A DNA stretch of 64,000 nt, taken from positions 1,276,001-1,340,000 of the forward strand of contig NZ_CP035088.1 of assembly GCF_004786035.1 (NCBI RefSeq), given 5' to 3'. Numbering within the stretch: position 1 is the first letter of the stretch; each line of letters begins with the position of its first letter. The notes under the pieces were generated by a model that saw nothing but the letters and a program-made list of their open reading frames with translations, did not search any database and was not told the origin of the DNA. This DNA is from Pseudomonas viciae. GTDB taxonomy: Bacteria > Pseudomonadota > Gammaproteobacteria > Pseudomonadales > Pseudomonadaceae. Shown here one piece after another: positions 41,289 to 48,864 of the stretch. The position numbers and the translations under genes were made by a program.

Positions 41289-41421
41289 TGTCGACGGACA
41301 GACACACCTGTCATGGACGATGGGGAGGAAGGACATCGCAGGACGCGATTCATCAGGACGATGAAAAGGACCAAAGGGATTAGGGAAAAAATGTGGGCGG
41401 GTCAAACCGCCCCTTTTTTTT
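41289..41421 (+). ncRNA. rsmZ: Small regulatory RNA RsmZ
   Basis: An RNA of about 130 bases beginning TGTCGACGGACAG and ending in a GGGCGG/CCGCCC terminator with eight T (41395-41421). It carries many GGA motifs (ACGGAC, ATGGAC, GAGGAAGGAC, CAGGAC twice, AAGGAC, AGGGA) that bind and sequester RsmA/CsrA-type proteins. The position between rpoS and fdxA is the known rsmZ site in Pseudomonas. It is expected to be induced by GacS/GacA at high cell density, relieving RsmA repression of secondary metabolism and exoproducts. Confidence 0.92.
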
Positions 41422-41449
41422 GCCTGCGATTTCTTGAGCCTGGAAAAGC

Positions 41450-41473
41450 AAAAAGGCCCGCAAGGGGCCTTTT
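41450..41473 (-). terminator. Intrinsic terminator of fdxA
   Basis: Read on the minus strand, AAAAGGCCC pairs with GGGCCTTTT around CTTGC and ends in a T run. Confidence 0.8.
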
Positions 41474-41491
41474 CGAGGAACGCCGAGAGGA

Positions 41492-41815
41492 TCAGCGTTC
41501 GAGGTCGGCGATCTTGCCTTCCTTGCCATCCCACTCTTCGGCGTCCGGCAGCGCGTCTTTCTTCTCGGTGATGTTCGGCCAGATGTCCGCCAATTCGGCG
41601 TTCAGCTCGATGAAGTTCTCCATGCCGGCTGGCACTTCGTCTTCCGAGAAAATGGCGTTCGCCGGGCATTCCGGTTCACACAGGGCGCAGTCGATGCACT
41701 CGTCCGGGTGAATGACCAGGAAGTTCGGGCCTTCGTAGAAGCAGTCCACCGGACAGACTTCTACGCAATCGGTGTACTTGCACTTGATGCAGTTGTCGGT
41801 GACGACGAAGGTCAT
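41492..41815 (-). CDS. fdxA: 7Fe ferredoxin FdxA
   Basis: A 107-residue electron carrier with one [3Fe-4S] and one [4Fe-4S] cluster of the Azotobacter FdI type. The two cysteine sets are [17 protein letters not shown] and [12 protein letters not shown]. The ATG at 41815 gives the family start [20 protein letters not shown]; the frame is open upstream. It converges on rsmZ and follows mutS on the same strand. Confidence 0.94.
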   Translation of the reverse strand: MTFVVTDNCIKCKYTDCVEVCPVDCFYEGPNFLVIHPDECIDCALCEPECPANAIFSEDEVPAGMENFIELNAELADIWPNITEKKDALPDAEEWDGKEGKIADLER

Positions 41816-41956
41816 TTCTAATTCTCTCCTCAGGCGGCGGCAGCGGAGCCCCTTCACGGTGGGGTCGCCAGGTTCGGGAGGATAGTCTGCGAACCAGGCT
41901 AATAGCCCGCAGCATCCCAAACCGCGCGAGATTCTAACAGCTTGAAAGCTTGTGCG

Positions 41957-44536
41957 TTAGATCCGTGTCTTCAATGTATAGAGTAAATCCAGTGCCCGAC
42001 GTGGGGTCAGGTCGTCCAGATCAAGTTTGGCCAGTTCATCGAGCACCGGATGGGGCAGGCTGGCGAACAGGTCGCTTTGCTGCGGTGCAGCCGGTTTGCC
42101 TTTGGTTGGGCGCGGCGCTTCGTGGGGCAGGCTGGTGGTTTCCAGGCGGCTCAAGTGCTCGCGGGCCCGGCTGATCACTTCGCTGGGGACACCGGCCAGT
42201 TGCGCGACCGCCAGGCCATAGCTCTGGCTGGCCGGGCCGGGCAGCACATGGTGCAGGAACACGATGCGTTCGTTGTGCTCAGTGGCGTTGAGATGCACGT
42301 TGGCCACCAGCGGCTGGCTTTCCGGCAGCACGGTCAGTTCGAAATAATGGGTGGCGAACAGCGTGTAGGCACGCAGGTGCGCCAGCCGTTCGGCCGCCGC
42401 CCAGGCCAGGGACAGGCCGTCGAAGGTGCTGGTGCCGCGCCCGACTTCGTCCATCAACACCAGGCTGCGTTCGGTGGCGTTGTGCAGGATGTTCGCGGTT
42501 TCGCTCATTTCCACCATGAAGGTCGAACGCCCGCCGGCCAAGTCATCGCTGGAGCCGATCCGGGTGAAGATCCGGTCCACCAGGGACAATTCGCAGCTCG
42601 CCGCCGGCACGAAACTGCCGATGTGGGCCAGCAGCACGATCAATGCGGTCTGGCGCATGTAGGTGGATTTACCGCCCATGTTCGGACCGGTGATCACCAG
42701 CATGCGGGTGTTGTCGTCCAGGCTCAGGTCGTTGGCCACGAACGGCGTGGTCAGTACCTGCTCGACCACCGGGTGACGACCCTGGCTGATGCGCATGCAC
42801 GGCTCGCTGACAAAGCGCGGGCAGTTGAGGTCCAGGTTCAGCGCCCGCTCGGCCAGGTTGCTCAGCACGTCCAGTTCCGCCAGGGCGCCGGCGGTGTCCT
42901 GCAATGGCGGCAGTTGGCTGATCAGGTCTTCGAGCAGCGCTTCATAGAGCATCTTTTCCCGGGCCAGGGCGCGGCTCTTGGCCGACAGCGCCTTGTCTTC
43001 GAACGCCTTGAGCTCCGGGGTGATGAAACGCTCGGCGCCCTTGAGGGTCTGGCGACGAACGTAGTCGGCCGGGGCCTGTTCGGCCTGCTTGCTCGGCAAC
43101 TCGATGAAATAGCCGTGGATGCGGTTGTAGCCGACCTTGAGGTTGGCCAGGCCGGTGCGGGCTTTTTCCCGGGCTTCGAGGTCGATCAGGAACTGACCGG
43201 CGTTTTCGCTCAGCGATTGCAACTCGTCGAGTTCGGCGTCGTAGCCGGTTTTCAGCACGCCGCCGTCGCGGATCACCGCCGGCGGGTTATCGATAATGGC
43301 TTTTTCCAGCAGCGCGGCCAGTTCCGGGTAAGTGCTGGTGGTGCGCGCCAGTTGCTGCAGGTGTGGCGCTTCGAGGTCGGTCATCGCCACCTGAAGCTCG
43401 GGCAGGGCGCCGAGGGCATCGCGCAGGCGCGCCAGGTCGCGGGGACGGGCGTTGCGCAGGCCGATACGGGCCAGGATCCGCTCGATGTCACCGATTTCCT
43501 TGAGCTGTGGTTGCAGTTGCTCGAAGCGATAACGGTCCAGCAGGCAGGTGATGGAAGTCTGGCGCGCCAGCAGCACCGTCAGGTCACGCAGCGGACGGTT
43601 CAGCCAGCGGGTGAGCAGGCGGCTGCCCATGGCGGTCTGGCAGCGGTCGACCACCGATTGCAGGGTATTGTCGCGGCCGCCGGCCAGGTTGGTGTCCAGC
43701 TCCAGGTTGCGGCGGCTCGCGCCGTCCAGCACCACCGTGTCATCCAGGCGCTCGTGACGCAGGCTGCGCAAGTGGGGCAGGGCGGTGCGCTGGGTTTCCT
43801 TGGCGTAGGCCAAGAGGCAGCCGGCGGCACCGATGGCCAGGGTCAGGTTTTCGCAGCCGAAGCCCTTGAGGTCTTGGGTGGAAAACTGCTGGCAGAGACT
43901 TTTCAGCGCCGAGTCGCGCTCAAAATCCCACGGCGCCCGACGTCGCACGCCACGGCGTTTTTCTGCCGGCAGGTCTTTGGGCCAGTCATCCGGGATCAAC
44001 AGTTCCACCGGATTGACCCGCTCCAGCTCTGCCAGCAGGTTTTCCCAGCCCTTGATTTCCAGCACCGAGAAGTTGCCGCTGGTGATGTCCAGCACGGCCA
44101 GGCCGAACAGGCGCTCATCGCCCAAGACTGCGGCGATCAGGTTGTCCCGGCGTTCATCCAGCAGGGCTTCATCACTGACCGTGCCCGGCGTAATGATCCG
44201 TACGACTTGGCGTTCCACTGGCCCTTTACTGGTGGCCGGGTCGCCGACTTGCTCGCAAATCACTACGGACTCACCGAGCTTGACCAGCTTCGCCAGGTAA
44301 CCTTCCGCCGCGTGGTAAGGAATCCCACACATCGGAATCGCCATGCCCGCCGATTGCCCACGCGCCGTCAGGGTAATGTCCAACAACTTGGCGGCCTTCT
44401 TCGCATCCTCGTAGAAGATCTCGTAGAAGTCGCCCATGCGGTAGAACATCAGCTGATCGGGGTGCTGGTTCTTCAGGCGCCAGTATTGCTGCATCATCGG
44501 CGTATGGGAGGACAGGTCGTTCACGGCTGTATTCAT
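41957..44536 (-). CDS. mutS: DNA mismatch repair protein MutS
   Basis: An 859-residue mismatch recognition ATPase. The N-terminal MGDFYEIF contains the Phe-X-Glu that inserts at mismatches; connector, lever and clamp domains follow; the C-terminal ATPase has Walker [12 protein letters not shown] and Walker [17 protein letters not shown] 44536 ([19 protein letters not shown]) resembles the E. coli start; an in-frame ATG 48 bases upstream is possible. The region beyond its 5' end is the known site of tailocin and prophage clusters in this group. Confidence 0.96.
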   Translation of the reverse strand: MNTAVNDLSSHTPMMQQYWRLKNQHPDQLMFYRMGDFYEIFYEDAKKAAKLLDITLTARGQSAGMAIPMCGIPYHAAEGYLAKLVKLGESVVICEQVGDPATSKGPVERQVVRIITPGTVSDEALLDERRDNLIAAVLGDERLFGLAVLDITSGNFSVLEIKGWENLLAELERVNPVELLIPDDWPKDLPAEKRRGVRRRAPWDFERDSALKSLCQQFSTQDLKGFGCENLTLAIGAAGCLLAYAKETQRTALPHLRSLRHERLDDTVVLDGASRRNLELDTNLAGGRDNTLQSVVDRCQTAMGSRLLTRWLNRPLRDLTVLLARQTSITCLLDRYRFEQLQPQLKEIGDIERILARIGLRNARPRDLARLRDALGALPELQVAMTDLEAPHLQQLARTTSTYPELAALLEKAIIDNPPAVIRDGGVLKTGYDAELDELQSLSENAGQFLIDLEAREKARTGLANLKVGYNRIHGYFIELPSKQAEQAPADYVRRQTLKGAERFITPELKAFEDKALSAKSRALAREKMLYEALLEDLISQLPPLQDTAGALAELDVLSNLAERALNLDLNCPRFVSEPCMRISQGRHPVVEQVLTTPFVANDLSLDDNTRMLVITGPNMGGKSTYMRQTALIVLLAHIGSFVPAASCELSLVDRIFTRIGSSDDLAGGRSTFMVEMSETANILHNATERSLVLMDEVGRGTSTFDGLSLAWAAAERLAHLRAYTLFATHYFELTVLPESQPLVANVHLNATEHNERIVFLHHVLPGPASQSYGLAVAQLAGVPSEVISRAREHLSRLETTSLPHEAPRPTKGKPAAPQQSDLFASLPHPVLDELAKLDLDDLTPRRALDLLYTLKTRI

Positions 44537-44747
44537 GGGTGTCAGGGAAGCTCGTTGAAAGGTGTGGGGCAAAAGGAGGGGCATTGGCCCGGCTTTTCCG
44601 CGATGGGCGCAAGGTTAACATGGGCGGTCGAGGGGGACCCAGGGATGAGTGTCTTCGATTGTTTTTGATCAGACTGGATTTCTGGCCCCAGGTCTTTTCC
44701 TTTCGGCATGTGGTGAACAATCTTTTACGAGGCATGAGCCAGGCAAC

Positions 44748-44775
44748 AAAAAAGCCCGACACGTGGTCGGGCTTT
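44748..44775 (-). terminator. Intrinsic terminator after the zeta toxin unit
   Basis: AAAGCCCGAC and GTCGGGCTTT pair around ACGTG; on the minus strand six T follow. It ends the transcript of the two genes to its right. The rest of the 254-base gap before mutS shows nothing else. Confidence 0.8.
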
Positions 44776-44790
44776 CCTTAAATCTTGATG

Positions 44791-44958
44791 TCAGGCTCGT
44801 TTAGCCTCGGCCTGCATCATCACCAAGTTCTGCTGCTTGGTAGCCTCTGTCAAAACCTCGCCATAAACACGCTTCTTTTGGTCCGACTTTGCATTACGGA
44901 TAAAATCGGCAAAGGTGCTTTTGGCTCCTTTGGACAAGCCTAGCTTGATCGAAATCAT
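44791..44958 (-). CDS. Small protein of 55 residues coupled to the zeta-toxin gene
   Basis: A 55-codon gene beginning MISIKLGLSKGAKSTFADFI and ending MMQAEAKRA. Its ATG overlaps the zeta-toxin stop (ATGA), with GGAGGG just before it, so it should be translated by coupling. The product is basic and helical, rich in Lys and Ala, with no cysteines or signal peptide. I do not recognise its family. Position suggests an antidote, chaperone or modulator of the toxin, but in classical epsilon-zeta pairs the antitoxin comes first. A terminator follows at once. Confidence 0.7.
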   Translation of the reverse strand: MISIKLGLSKGAKSTFADFIRNAKSDQKKRVYGEVLTEATKQQNLVMMQAEAKRA

Positions 44959-45713
44959 AGGTGCCCTCCTGATGATGGCTCGAGCGTGGCTTCTAGGTCG
45001 GCCCGCGTGTGTTGCTCAGGGATATGGTAGTCAATTTTATCGACACCAGCTTTGTAAAGTCGTCCCGAATTATCGATATGCTTGAGCAATAGATCCACAT
45101 GGACGTCACCTCGATACTCTAGCTTAAGGGCGTTCACTACGTCACGTGCGGCGAAGTATTGCTTGATGAAATGTTCTTTGCGGATCCTCCTACCCTCGGC
45201 CGCCTCGCGAGCGTTGACGAATTCCCAAGCAAGCACAGGCGATTGATATACATACAAAATCTGTACGAATCGCCCTTTTTTCAAGGAGCGGTCTACGTTC
45301 CGTCTTGCTACGTCTATGTTAGAAAACGTTCCATCAAGGATGAAGGACTGCTGTTGATCCAACGCAAAATCCAACATTTTATCGACCAGAATCGATACAC
45401 CGCCCTGAAAAAGCCAGGAATTTGCCCCCGCGTAAGTAGGAAATTCGCTTCGCAGTTCATCAGCGTCTATGCGTAGGATGGCGGTATCTGTAAATAGATT
45501 CACCAAAGCTATTGATGCCTCGGTTTTACCCGCGCCTGGAGAGCCCGCCATGAAAACTGATACCGGCGCCTCTTCTGGCGGATAAAGCACCTTATCTGTG
45601 AGTCGCTTTGCGATTGCTTTTTTATTGGATCTAGCGAAGCGCAATGCGTCTTCACAAACGGCTTGGTCTGCTGAGGTCATTACCTGGTTGCGTGTATCGG
45701 CGTCCTCCGTCAT
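44955..45713 (-). CDS. Zeta-toxin-like P-loop kinase
   Basis: A 252-residue protein with Walker A GSPGAGKT at residues 57-64 and the motif RIDADELRSEFPTYAG at 81-96, where zeta toxins have the catalytic Asp and substrate-binding residues. Known zeta toxins phosphorylate UDP-N-acetylglucosamine and block wall synthesis; related proteins phosphorylate other small molecules. A further DGTFSNIDVARRNVDRSLKKG segment matches the lid region. ATG 45713 follows AAGGAG at 8 bases. No upstream antitoxin is seen; a small gene overlaps its end. Its codon use looks less GC-rich than the core genes, suggesting transfer. Confidence 0.8.
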   Translation of the reverse strand: MTEDADTRNQVMTSADQAVCEDALRFARSNKKAIAKRLTDKVLYPPEEAPVSVFMAGSPGAGKTEASIALVNLFTDTAILRIDADELRSEFPTYAGANSWLFQGGVSILVDKMLDFALDQQQSFILDGTFSNIDVARRNVDRSLKKGRFVQILYVYQSPVLAWEFVNAREAAEGRRIRKEHFIKQYFAARDVVNALKLEYRGDVHVDLLLKHIDNSGRLYKAGVDKIDYHIPEQHTRADLEATLEPSSGGHL

Positions 45714-45810
45714 CAATCCAACTCCTTTTCGACGATACCTATTGTTTGAACCGAGCTATGCCAGACCACGTTATGCCTAGTGCTGCCCATTTATGGAAGT
45801 CGGTAAAGCC

Positions 45811-45904
45811 GTAGCGAGGGGGCTTACTTCCGCTTGAGTGCGAAGCGCTCATAAAAAAGGGCTGCTGCGCAGCCCCGCGAGAGCAAGCTTTCTCGCCACA
45901 GGTT
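45811..45904. repeat. REP-like element (TGTGGCGAG type) with terminator-like hairpin
   Basis: The left part carries GAGTGCGAAGCGCTC, like the copy at 46794. The right part, on the minus strand, reads TGTGGCGAGAAAGCTTGC and then a GGGCTGC/GCAGCCC hairpin (45859-45875) followed by six T. The hairpin can end minus-strand transcription from the small gene at 46003. Nothing else was seen in the 45714-46002 gap. Confidence 0.65.
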
Positions 45905-46002
45905 CATCGTTTTGCTCAAGTGAACAGTATGGCTACACACATGGTCGTTTTTTGTTTCTGTTTAAGTCGGGCCTGTTTTACCTCGGCCCACATCATGAAT
46001 GC

Positions 46003-46359
46003 CTACCTCGGCTCAACTACATCCAACGCCCGATTCGCCAGCAACTGCCCCAGCTCAATCATCTGCTGGACCCCTAGCGCGATATGCCGTCGCGAGCCCT
46101 CCATATCGAACGCCAGATCACTGACCATGGCGTTGGCCGAGGCCAGGGTTTCGCTGAGGTTGGCGAGTAGGCATTCGGCGTCGATGTTAGGGGCGATGAC
46201 GAAAAGGGTGTCGGGTGTGTAGCCAGTTTCTTTGTCGGCTTTGGGTTTGAGGTAATAGTCCAGGGCACGAGTGGCCGCGTCGTCGAGTTTCTTGGCGTTG
46301 GCCGATTGGCTGCGGGATGTATGGTCTTTTTCAGGGGGATTCGGAGTTGGTTTGGTCAT
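46003..46359 (-). CDS. Pseudomonas protein of unknown function (DUF6124/DUF3077-like)
   Basis: A 118-residue acidic protein. The N-terminal third is hydrophilic and looks disordered (MTKPTPNPPEKDHTSRSQSA); the rest is predicted helical, with DTLFVIAPNIDAECLLANLS and SDLAFDMEGSRRHIALGVQQ. It resembles short proteins found almost only in Pseudomonas, often in several copies per genome; the family number is from memory. No signal peptide or membrane segment. AAGGA (46370-46374 on the minus strand) precedes the ATG and is overlapped by a strong inverted repeat, so translation is probably controlled by leader structure. Confidence 0.7.
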   Translation of the reverse strand: MTKPTPNPPEKDHTSRSQSANAKKLDDAATRALDYYLKPKADKETGYTPDTLFVIAPNIDAECLLANLSETLASANAMVSDLAFDMEGSRRHIALGVQQMIELGQLLANRALDVVEPR

Positions 46360-46611
46360 AGTCTTGGATCCTTAAGTTGGAGCCACTACCAATCCGCTAC
46401 TAAACGAGATGGGCGGCAGCTGTACGCAGGTTAGTAGACCGGGGATCCAAGAAACCGGCGCGCCCGAGGGCGCCCTGCGCACAGCTACCATTGAGCGTAG
46501 GTAAGAAATACCTGGCTGAATAGAGCAATGTTCGTCTTGGAATGCCGGGCTACTAAACCCGATCACTGATGGGCAGTGACAGGATCAAAAGTACCGATGG
46601 GATCCAAGGTG
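46360..46611 (-). promoter_or_regulatory. Structured leader, candidate cis-regulatory RNA
   Basis: Read on the minus strand the leader contains a 14-pair helix (46475-46488 with 46416-46429, two G-U pairs), hairpins at 46563-46579, 46546-46561, 46500-46512 and 46460-46473, and a 10-base sequence at 46443-46452 that is the exact complement of 46362-46371, where the ribosome site lies. A 7-base competitor for the same anti-ribosome-site sequence lies at 46535-46541. Three loops (46550-46557, 46431-46437, 46397-46404) carry UUUAGUAG, CUACUAA and UUUAGUAG and can pair with each other. This pattern suggests switching between open and closed forms. Confidence 0.6.
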
Positions 46612-46793
46612 GACAAGCCGGCGGATTCTGGCGTAGTTGTAGGCAGAGGCGCAAGGCGACGTAGCCTCGTGTCGCACATTTGAAGGATGCTGGGTTGGGC
46701 CGTTTCCCACGAGGTTGTAGGGGGAATTTCCCAAGTGTCGGAAGACATGACGCTTGGTCGCAACACCGTTCATTTGAGCGTTGGATTGAGTCC
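46612..46793. other. Non-coding stretch upstream of the structured leader
   Basis: No gene is supported. An inverted repeat CCTCGTG (46665-46671) and CACGAGG (46708-46714) may extend the leader structure. Short frames here have no ribosome site or recognisable product. The promoter for 46359 probably lies in this stretch but cannot be placed. Confidence 0.4.
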
Positions 46794-46834
46794 GTGGCGA
46801 GGGAGCTTGCTCCCGCTTGAGCGCGAAGCGCTCA
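46794..46834. repeat. REP-like element with GAGCGCGAAGCGCTC hairpin
   Basis: GTGGCGAGGGAGCTTGCTCC is followed by the palindrome GAGCGCGAAGCGCTC. It is a second copy of the left part of the element at 45811. Confidence 0.65.
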
Positions 46835-46903
46835 CACAAGTTGGCCGCCCTACGTAGCCAGCGAGAGTGCTGAGGACAGCGTGCATCGGCGTTGAATGTG
46901 CCG

Positions 46904-47008
46904 CCGTCTTCGCGAGCAAGCCCGCTCCCACAGTTTTACCGAGGTGTTCACAGACATCGCATGCACCCCAAATCCCCTGTGGGAGCGAGCTTGCTCGCGA
47001 TAGCGGTG
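46904..47008. repeat. REP-like inverted repeat pair, reversed arm order
   Basis: TTCGCGAGCAAGCCCGCTCC and TGTGGGAGCGAGCTTGCTCG face each other with the GTGGGAG ends inward, between the leader region and the tailocin repressor. Confidence 0.8.
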
Positions 47009-47062
47009 GTTCAGCTTGCGTTGATGTAGGAGGGAAGCAGTTCGTCGTCGATATGCACGCTT

Positions 47063-47076
47063 ATGCAAAACAGCAT
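47063..47076. promoter_or_regulatory. Repressor operator upstream of the tailocin repressor gene
   Basis: ATGC-AAAACA-GCAT is a perfect ATGC-N6-GCAT palindrome 28 bases before the repressor ATG. A near copy with GCAA as right half lies at 47113-47126. It probably allows autoregulation. Confidence 0.55.
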
Positions 47077-47103
47077 TTGTCTTCTGCAAAAAGAACAAGC
47101 ATC

Positions 47104-47847
47104 ATGCGCGTTATGCAAAAACGCAACGTTTCTACCGTATTAAGAGCATTGCTCGATCAGCACGGGATCTCCCCTACGGAGCTTCACCGTCGTACCGGCG
47201 TGCCTCAGTCCACCCTCTCCCGGATCCTCAGCGGCAAGATCGTCGATCCTTCGGATAAACACATCTCGAAGATCGCCGAATACTTCGCGGTGAGCACCGA
47301 CCAGTTGCGCGGGCGCGCGGACGTTGTGCCTATTGGCAGCGCCCGCCGCGACGAGCCGCATTCCGAACTCAAGGACATAAGCCTGTGGGATGACGATACC
47401 CCCGTCGAGGAAGACGAGGTGTCGGTCCCTTTTCTGCGTGAGGTTGAATTGGCTGCTGGATCAGGAAGATTCGTCATCGAGGAAAGCGAGCGTTCTAGCC
47501 TGCGCTTCGGCAAGCGTAGCCTGCGCCATAACGGCGTGCAGTTCGACCAGGCAAAATGTGTGACGGTGCGCGGCAACAGCATGTTGCCAGTGCTGCGCGA
47601 CGGGGCCACGGTCGGGGTGAACGCGGGCAAGTGCGGGATCGGCGACATCGTCGACGGCGACCTCTATGCCATCAACCACAACGGCCAACTGCGGGTGAAG
47701 CAGCTTTACCGCCTGCCCACTGGCATCCGCCTGCGCAGTTTCAATCGCGACGAGCATCCGGATGAGGACTACACCTTCCAGGAAATGCAGGATGAGCAAA
47801 TCGTCATCCTCGGCCACGTCTTCTGGTGGGGCATGTACGCCCGCTAA
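47104..47847 (+). CDS. LexA-like phage repressor (PrtR/CI type), S24 peptidase
   Basis: A 247-residue regulator with an N-terminal Cro/CI helix-turn-helix (GISPTELHRRTGVPQSTLSR) and a C-terminal self-cleaving domain: cleavage site Ala118-Gly119 in ELAAGSGR, nucleophile Ser159 in GNSMLP and Lys199 in LRVKQLY. Like P. aeruginosa PrtR, it should be cut when RecA is activated by DNA damage, releasing the tailocin genes. The start is uncertain: ATG 47104 and 47113 are both weakly served, and ATG 47053 would place an operator inside the gene. No activator gene like prtN is seen. Confidence 0.85.
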   Translation: MRVMQKRNVSTVLRALLDQHGISPTELHRRTGVPQSTLSRILSGKIVDPSDKHISKIAEYFAVSTDQLRGRADVVPIGSARRDEPHSELKDISLWDDDTPVEEDEVSVPFLREVELAAGSGRFVIEESERSSLRFGKRSLRHNGVQFDQAKCVTVRGNSMLPVLRDGATVGVNAGKCGIGDIVDGDLYAINHNGQLRVKQLYRLPTGIRLRSFNRDEHPDEDYTFQEMQDEQIVILGHVFWWGMYAR

Positions 47848-47865
47848 CCCCTCCGCTGTCAGATA

Positions 47866-47891
47866 AAACCCGCCGCCGTGCGGGTTTTTTT
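47866..47891 (+). terminator. Intrinsic terminator after the repressor gene
   Basis: AAAACCCGC and GCGGGTTTT pair around CGCCGT, followed by a T run. Confidence 0.85.
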
Positions 47892-47934
47892 TCGCCTCTG
47901 AAAATCCTCTGCCCCCTGTGTTCACTGGCTGTCG

Positions 47935-48002
47935 ATGCGTCAGTGCATCCGTTATGCATAAATTAATGCATTTACGCATTGACTGTATATGCATTGATGC
48001 AT
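47935..48002. promoter_or_regulatory. Three repressor operators
   Basis: Perfect ATGC-N6-GCAT palindromes lie at 47935-47948, 47966-47979 and 47989-48002. The second abuts and touches the -35 element and the third fills the spacer of the promoter at 47979-48007, so binding would block RNA polymerase. An extra ATGCAT lies at 47954-47959. Confidence 0.65.
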
Positions 48003-48007
48003 ATTCT
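47979..48007 (+). promoter_or_regulatory. Main tailocin promoter
   Basis: TTGACT and TATTCT are separated by 17 bases; transcription should start near 48014. The untranslated leader that follows starts with a GCCGCT/AGCGGC hairpin and runs about 290 bases to the first clear gene. Confidence 0.7.
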
Positions 48008-48207
48008 GTGTCCAAGCCGCTCGACAAAGCGGCTGGCAACAAAGCTCTTTAGTTCCACCAACAGGCAGCGATGAACCGGCCTTAACGGTTCAGAGGGTTG
48101 GCAACTGACCCGGGTGTGCAGCGTAAAGCACCAGAAACAGTTATCTGGCGGGCAGGGACCGCGGCCGGAGGAACAATTTGAATGGATCCGTACCGCGCCA
48201 GTCGCGC

Positions 48208-48263
48208 CGAAAGATCAAGCGCATTACTGAAAAGCCTGGGCAACCGGGCTTTTTGGAATGCCT
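48208..48263 (+). repeat. 56-bp direct repeat, copy 1, with terminator-like hairpin
   Basis: The last 41 bases are identical to 48780-48820. Each copy contains AAAGCCTGG, a GCAA loop and CCGGGCTTT followed by TT (here 48231-48254), a terminator-like hairpin. A strong ribosome site (GGAGGA at 48167-48172) and an ATG at 48182 lie just upstream and open a frame that runs through the hairpin. Confidence 0.8.
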
Positions 48264-48307
48264 CTGTATCAACGCCCCAAAAACCATTACCTGAAGGAAG
48301 TAGATCA

Positions 48308-48736
48308 ATGAAAAAACTATTCAGTGTTCTGATCGCAGCCGTCCTGGCGGCCCAGGTCGCCCATGCGCTGGCTGAAACGTCCCCTGTCGGTTCGTGGCAA
48401 TTTGCGTCCTACCATGTTCCGGGCGGTAGTTTTTATGCCAACCAGACGATCTGTTTCAAAGCGGACAATACCTGGTATTCGAGCTCGCAGGCTGGCTGGA
48501 AGGGCGCATGGTTCCAGAACGGGGACGATCTCCAATGGAATGGGAGTGTGCCAATGCCAGGCGCAGGGAGTGCCAATAATCTCGCCACCATTGCCATGGG
48601 TAAATTGGTGGTTGCTGGCTCAATGTCGGGTAACTACGCGGAATGGTCGGCACCCAGCGCGCTGCCGCTGTCGTGGGACAGGCACTACACCTACACCATG
48701 ACTTACAAAGGCGCGACCTGCGCTGCTCCAAAGTGA
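48308..48736 (+). CDS. Secreted protein of unknown function
   Basis: A 142-residue protein with a clear signal peptide (MKKLFSVLIAAVLAAQVAHA, cut near ALA) and a mature part rich in aromatic and small polar residues with two cysteines (TICFKADNTW and GATCAAPK) that could form a disulfide. The mature part looks like a small beta-rich domain. ATG 48308 follows AAGGAAG; the frame is open back to an ATG at 48182 with its own ribosome site, which would bury the signal peptide. It is the first gene after the tailocin promoter and is flanked by 56-bp direct repeats. I do not recognise the family. Confidence 0.7.
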   Translation: MKKLFSVLIAAVLAAQVAHALAETSPVGSWQFASYHVPGGSFYANQTICFKADNTWYSSSQAGWKGAWFQNGDDLQWNGSVPMPGAGSANNLATIAMGKLVVAGSMSGNYAEWSAPSALPLSWDRHYTYTMTYKGATCAAPK

Positions 48737-48764
48737 CGCCAACCCAGTTCCATTAAAGGCACGT

Positions 48765-48820
48765 CGAAAGATCAGACGTATTACTGAAAAGCCTGGGCAA
48801 CCGGGCTTTTTGGAATGCCT
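48765..48820 (+). repeat. 56-bp direct repeat, copy 2, with terminator-like hairpin
   Basis: Second copy of the repeat at 48208-48263; hairpin at 48788-48811. It lies just before the Com-like gene. Confidence 0.8.
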
Positions 48821-48864
48821 GTGCCATGAGGCACTTCAAACCGCCGCCAATGGGAGGGCTTTCA

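Noticed and set aside
42050..44668. Open frame of 872 codons on the plus strand across mutS
   Set aside because: Antisense to an intact mutS with no ribosome site and low-complexity Gln/Gly/Val composition typical of shadow frames.
45159..45476. 105-codon plus-strand frame inside the zeta-toxin gene
   Set aside because: Antisense to a gene with intact kinase motifs; no supporting signal.
46563..46766. 67-codon frame on the minus strand upstream of the small unknown gene
   Set aside because: No ribosome site; it overlaps the self-complementary leader, and its sequence reads as translated structured RNA rather than protein.
46904..47008. CRISPR array
   Set aside because: Only paired inverted REP arms occur; there are no regularly spaced direct repeats with unique spacers anywhere in the window.
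48182..48307. N-terminal extension of the secreted protein from ATG 48182
   Set aside because: It would place 42 residues before a clear signal peptide and runs through a terminator-like hairpin; kept only as a possible leader peptide in a finding.
48208..48820. Insertion sequence marked by direct repeats
   Set aside because: The bracketed gene is not a transposase and the repeats lack inverted termini; the repeats are terminator-like.
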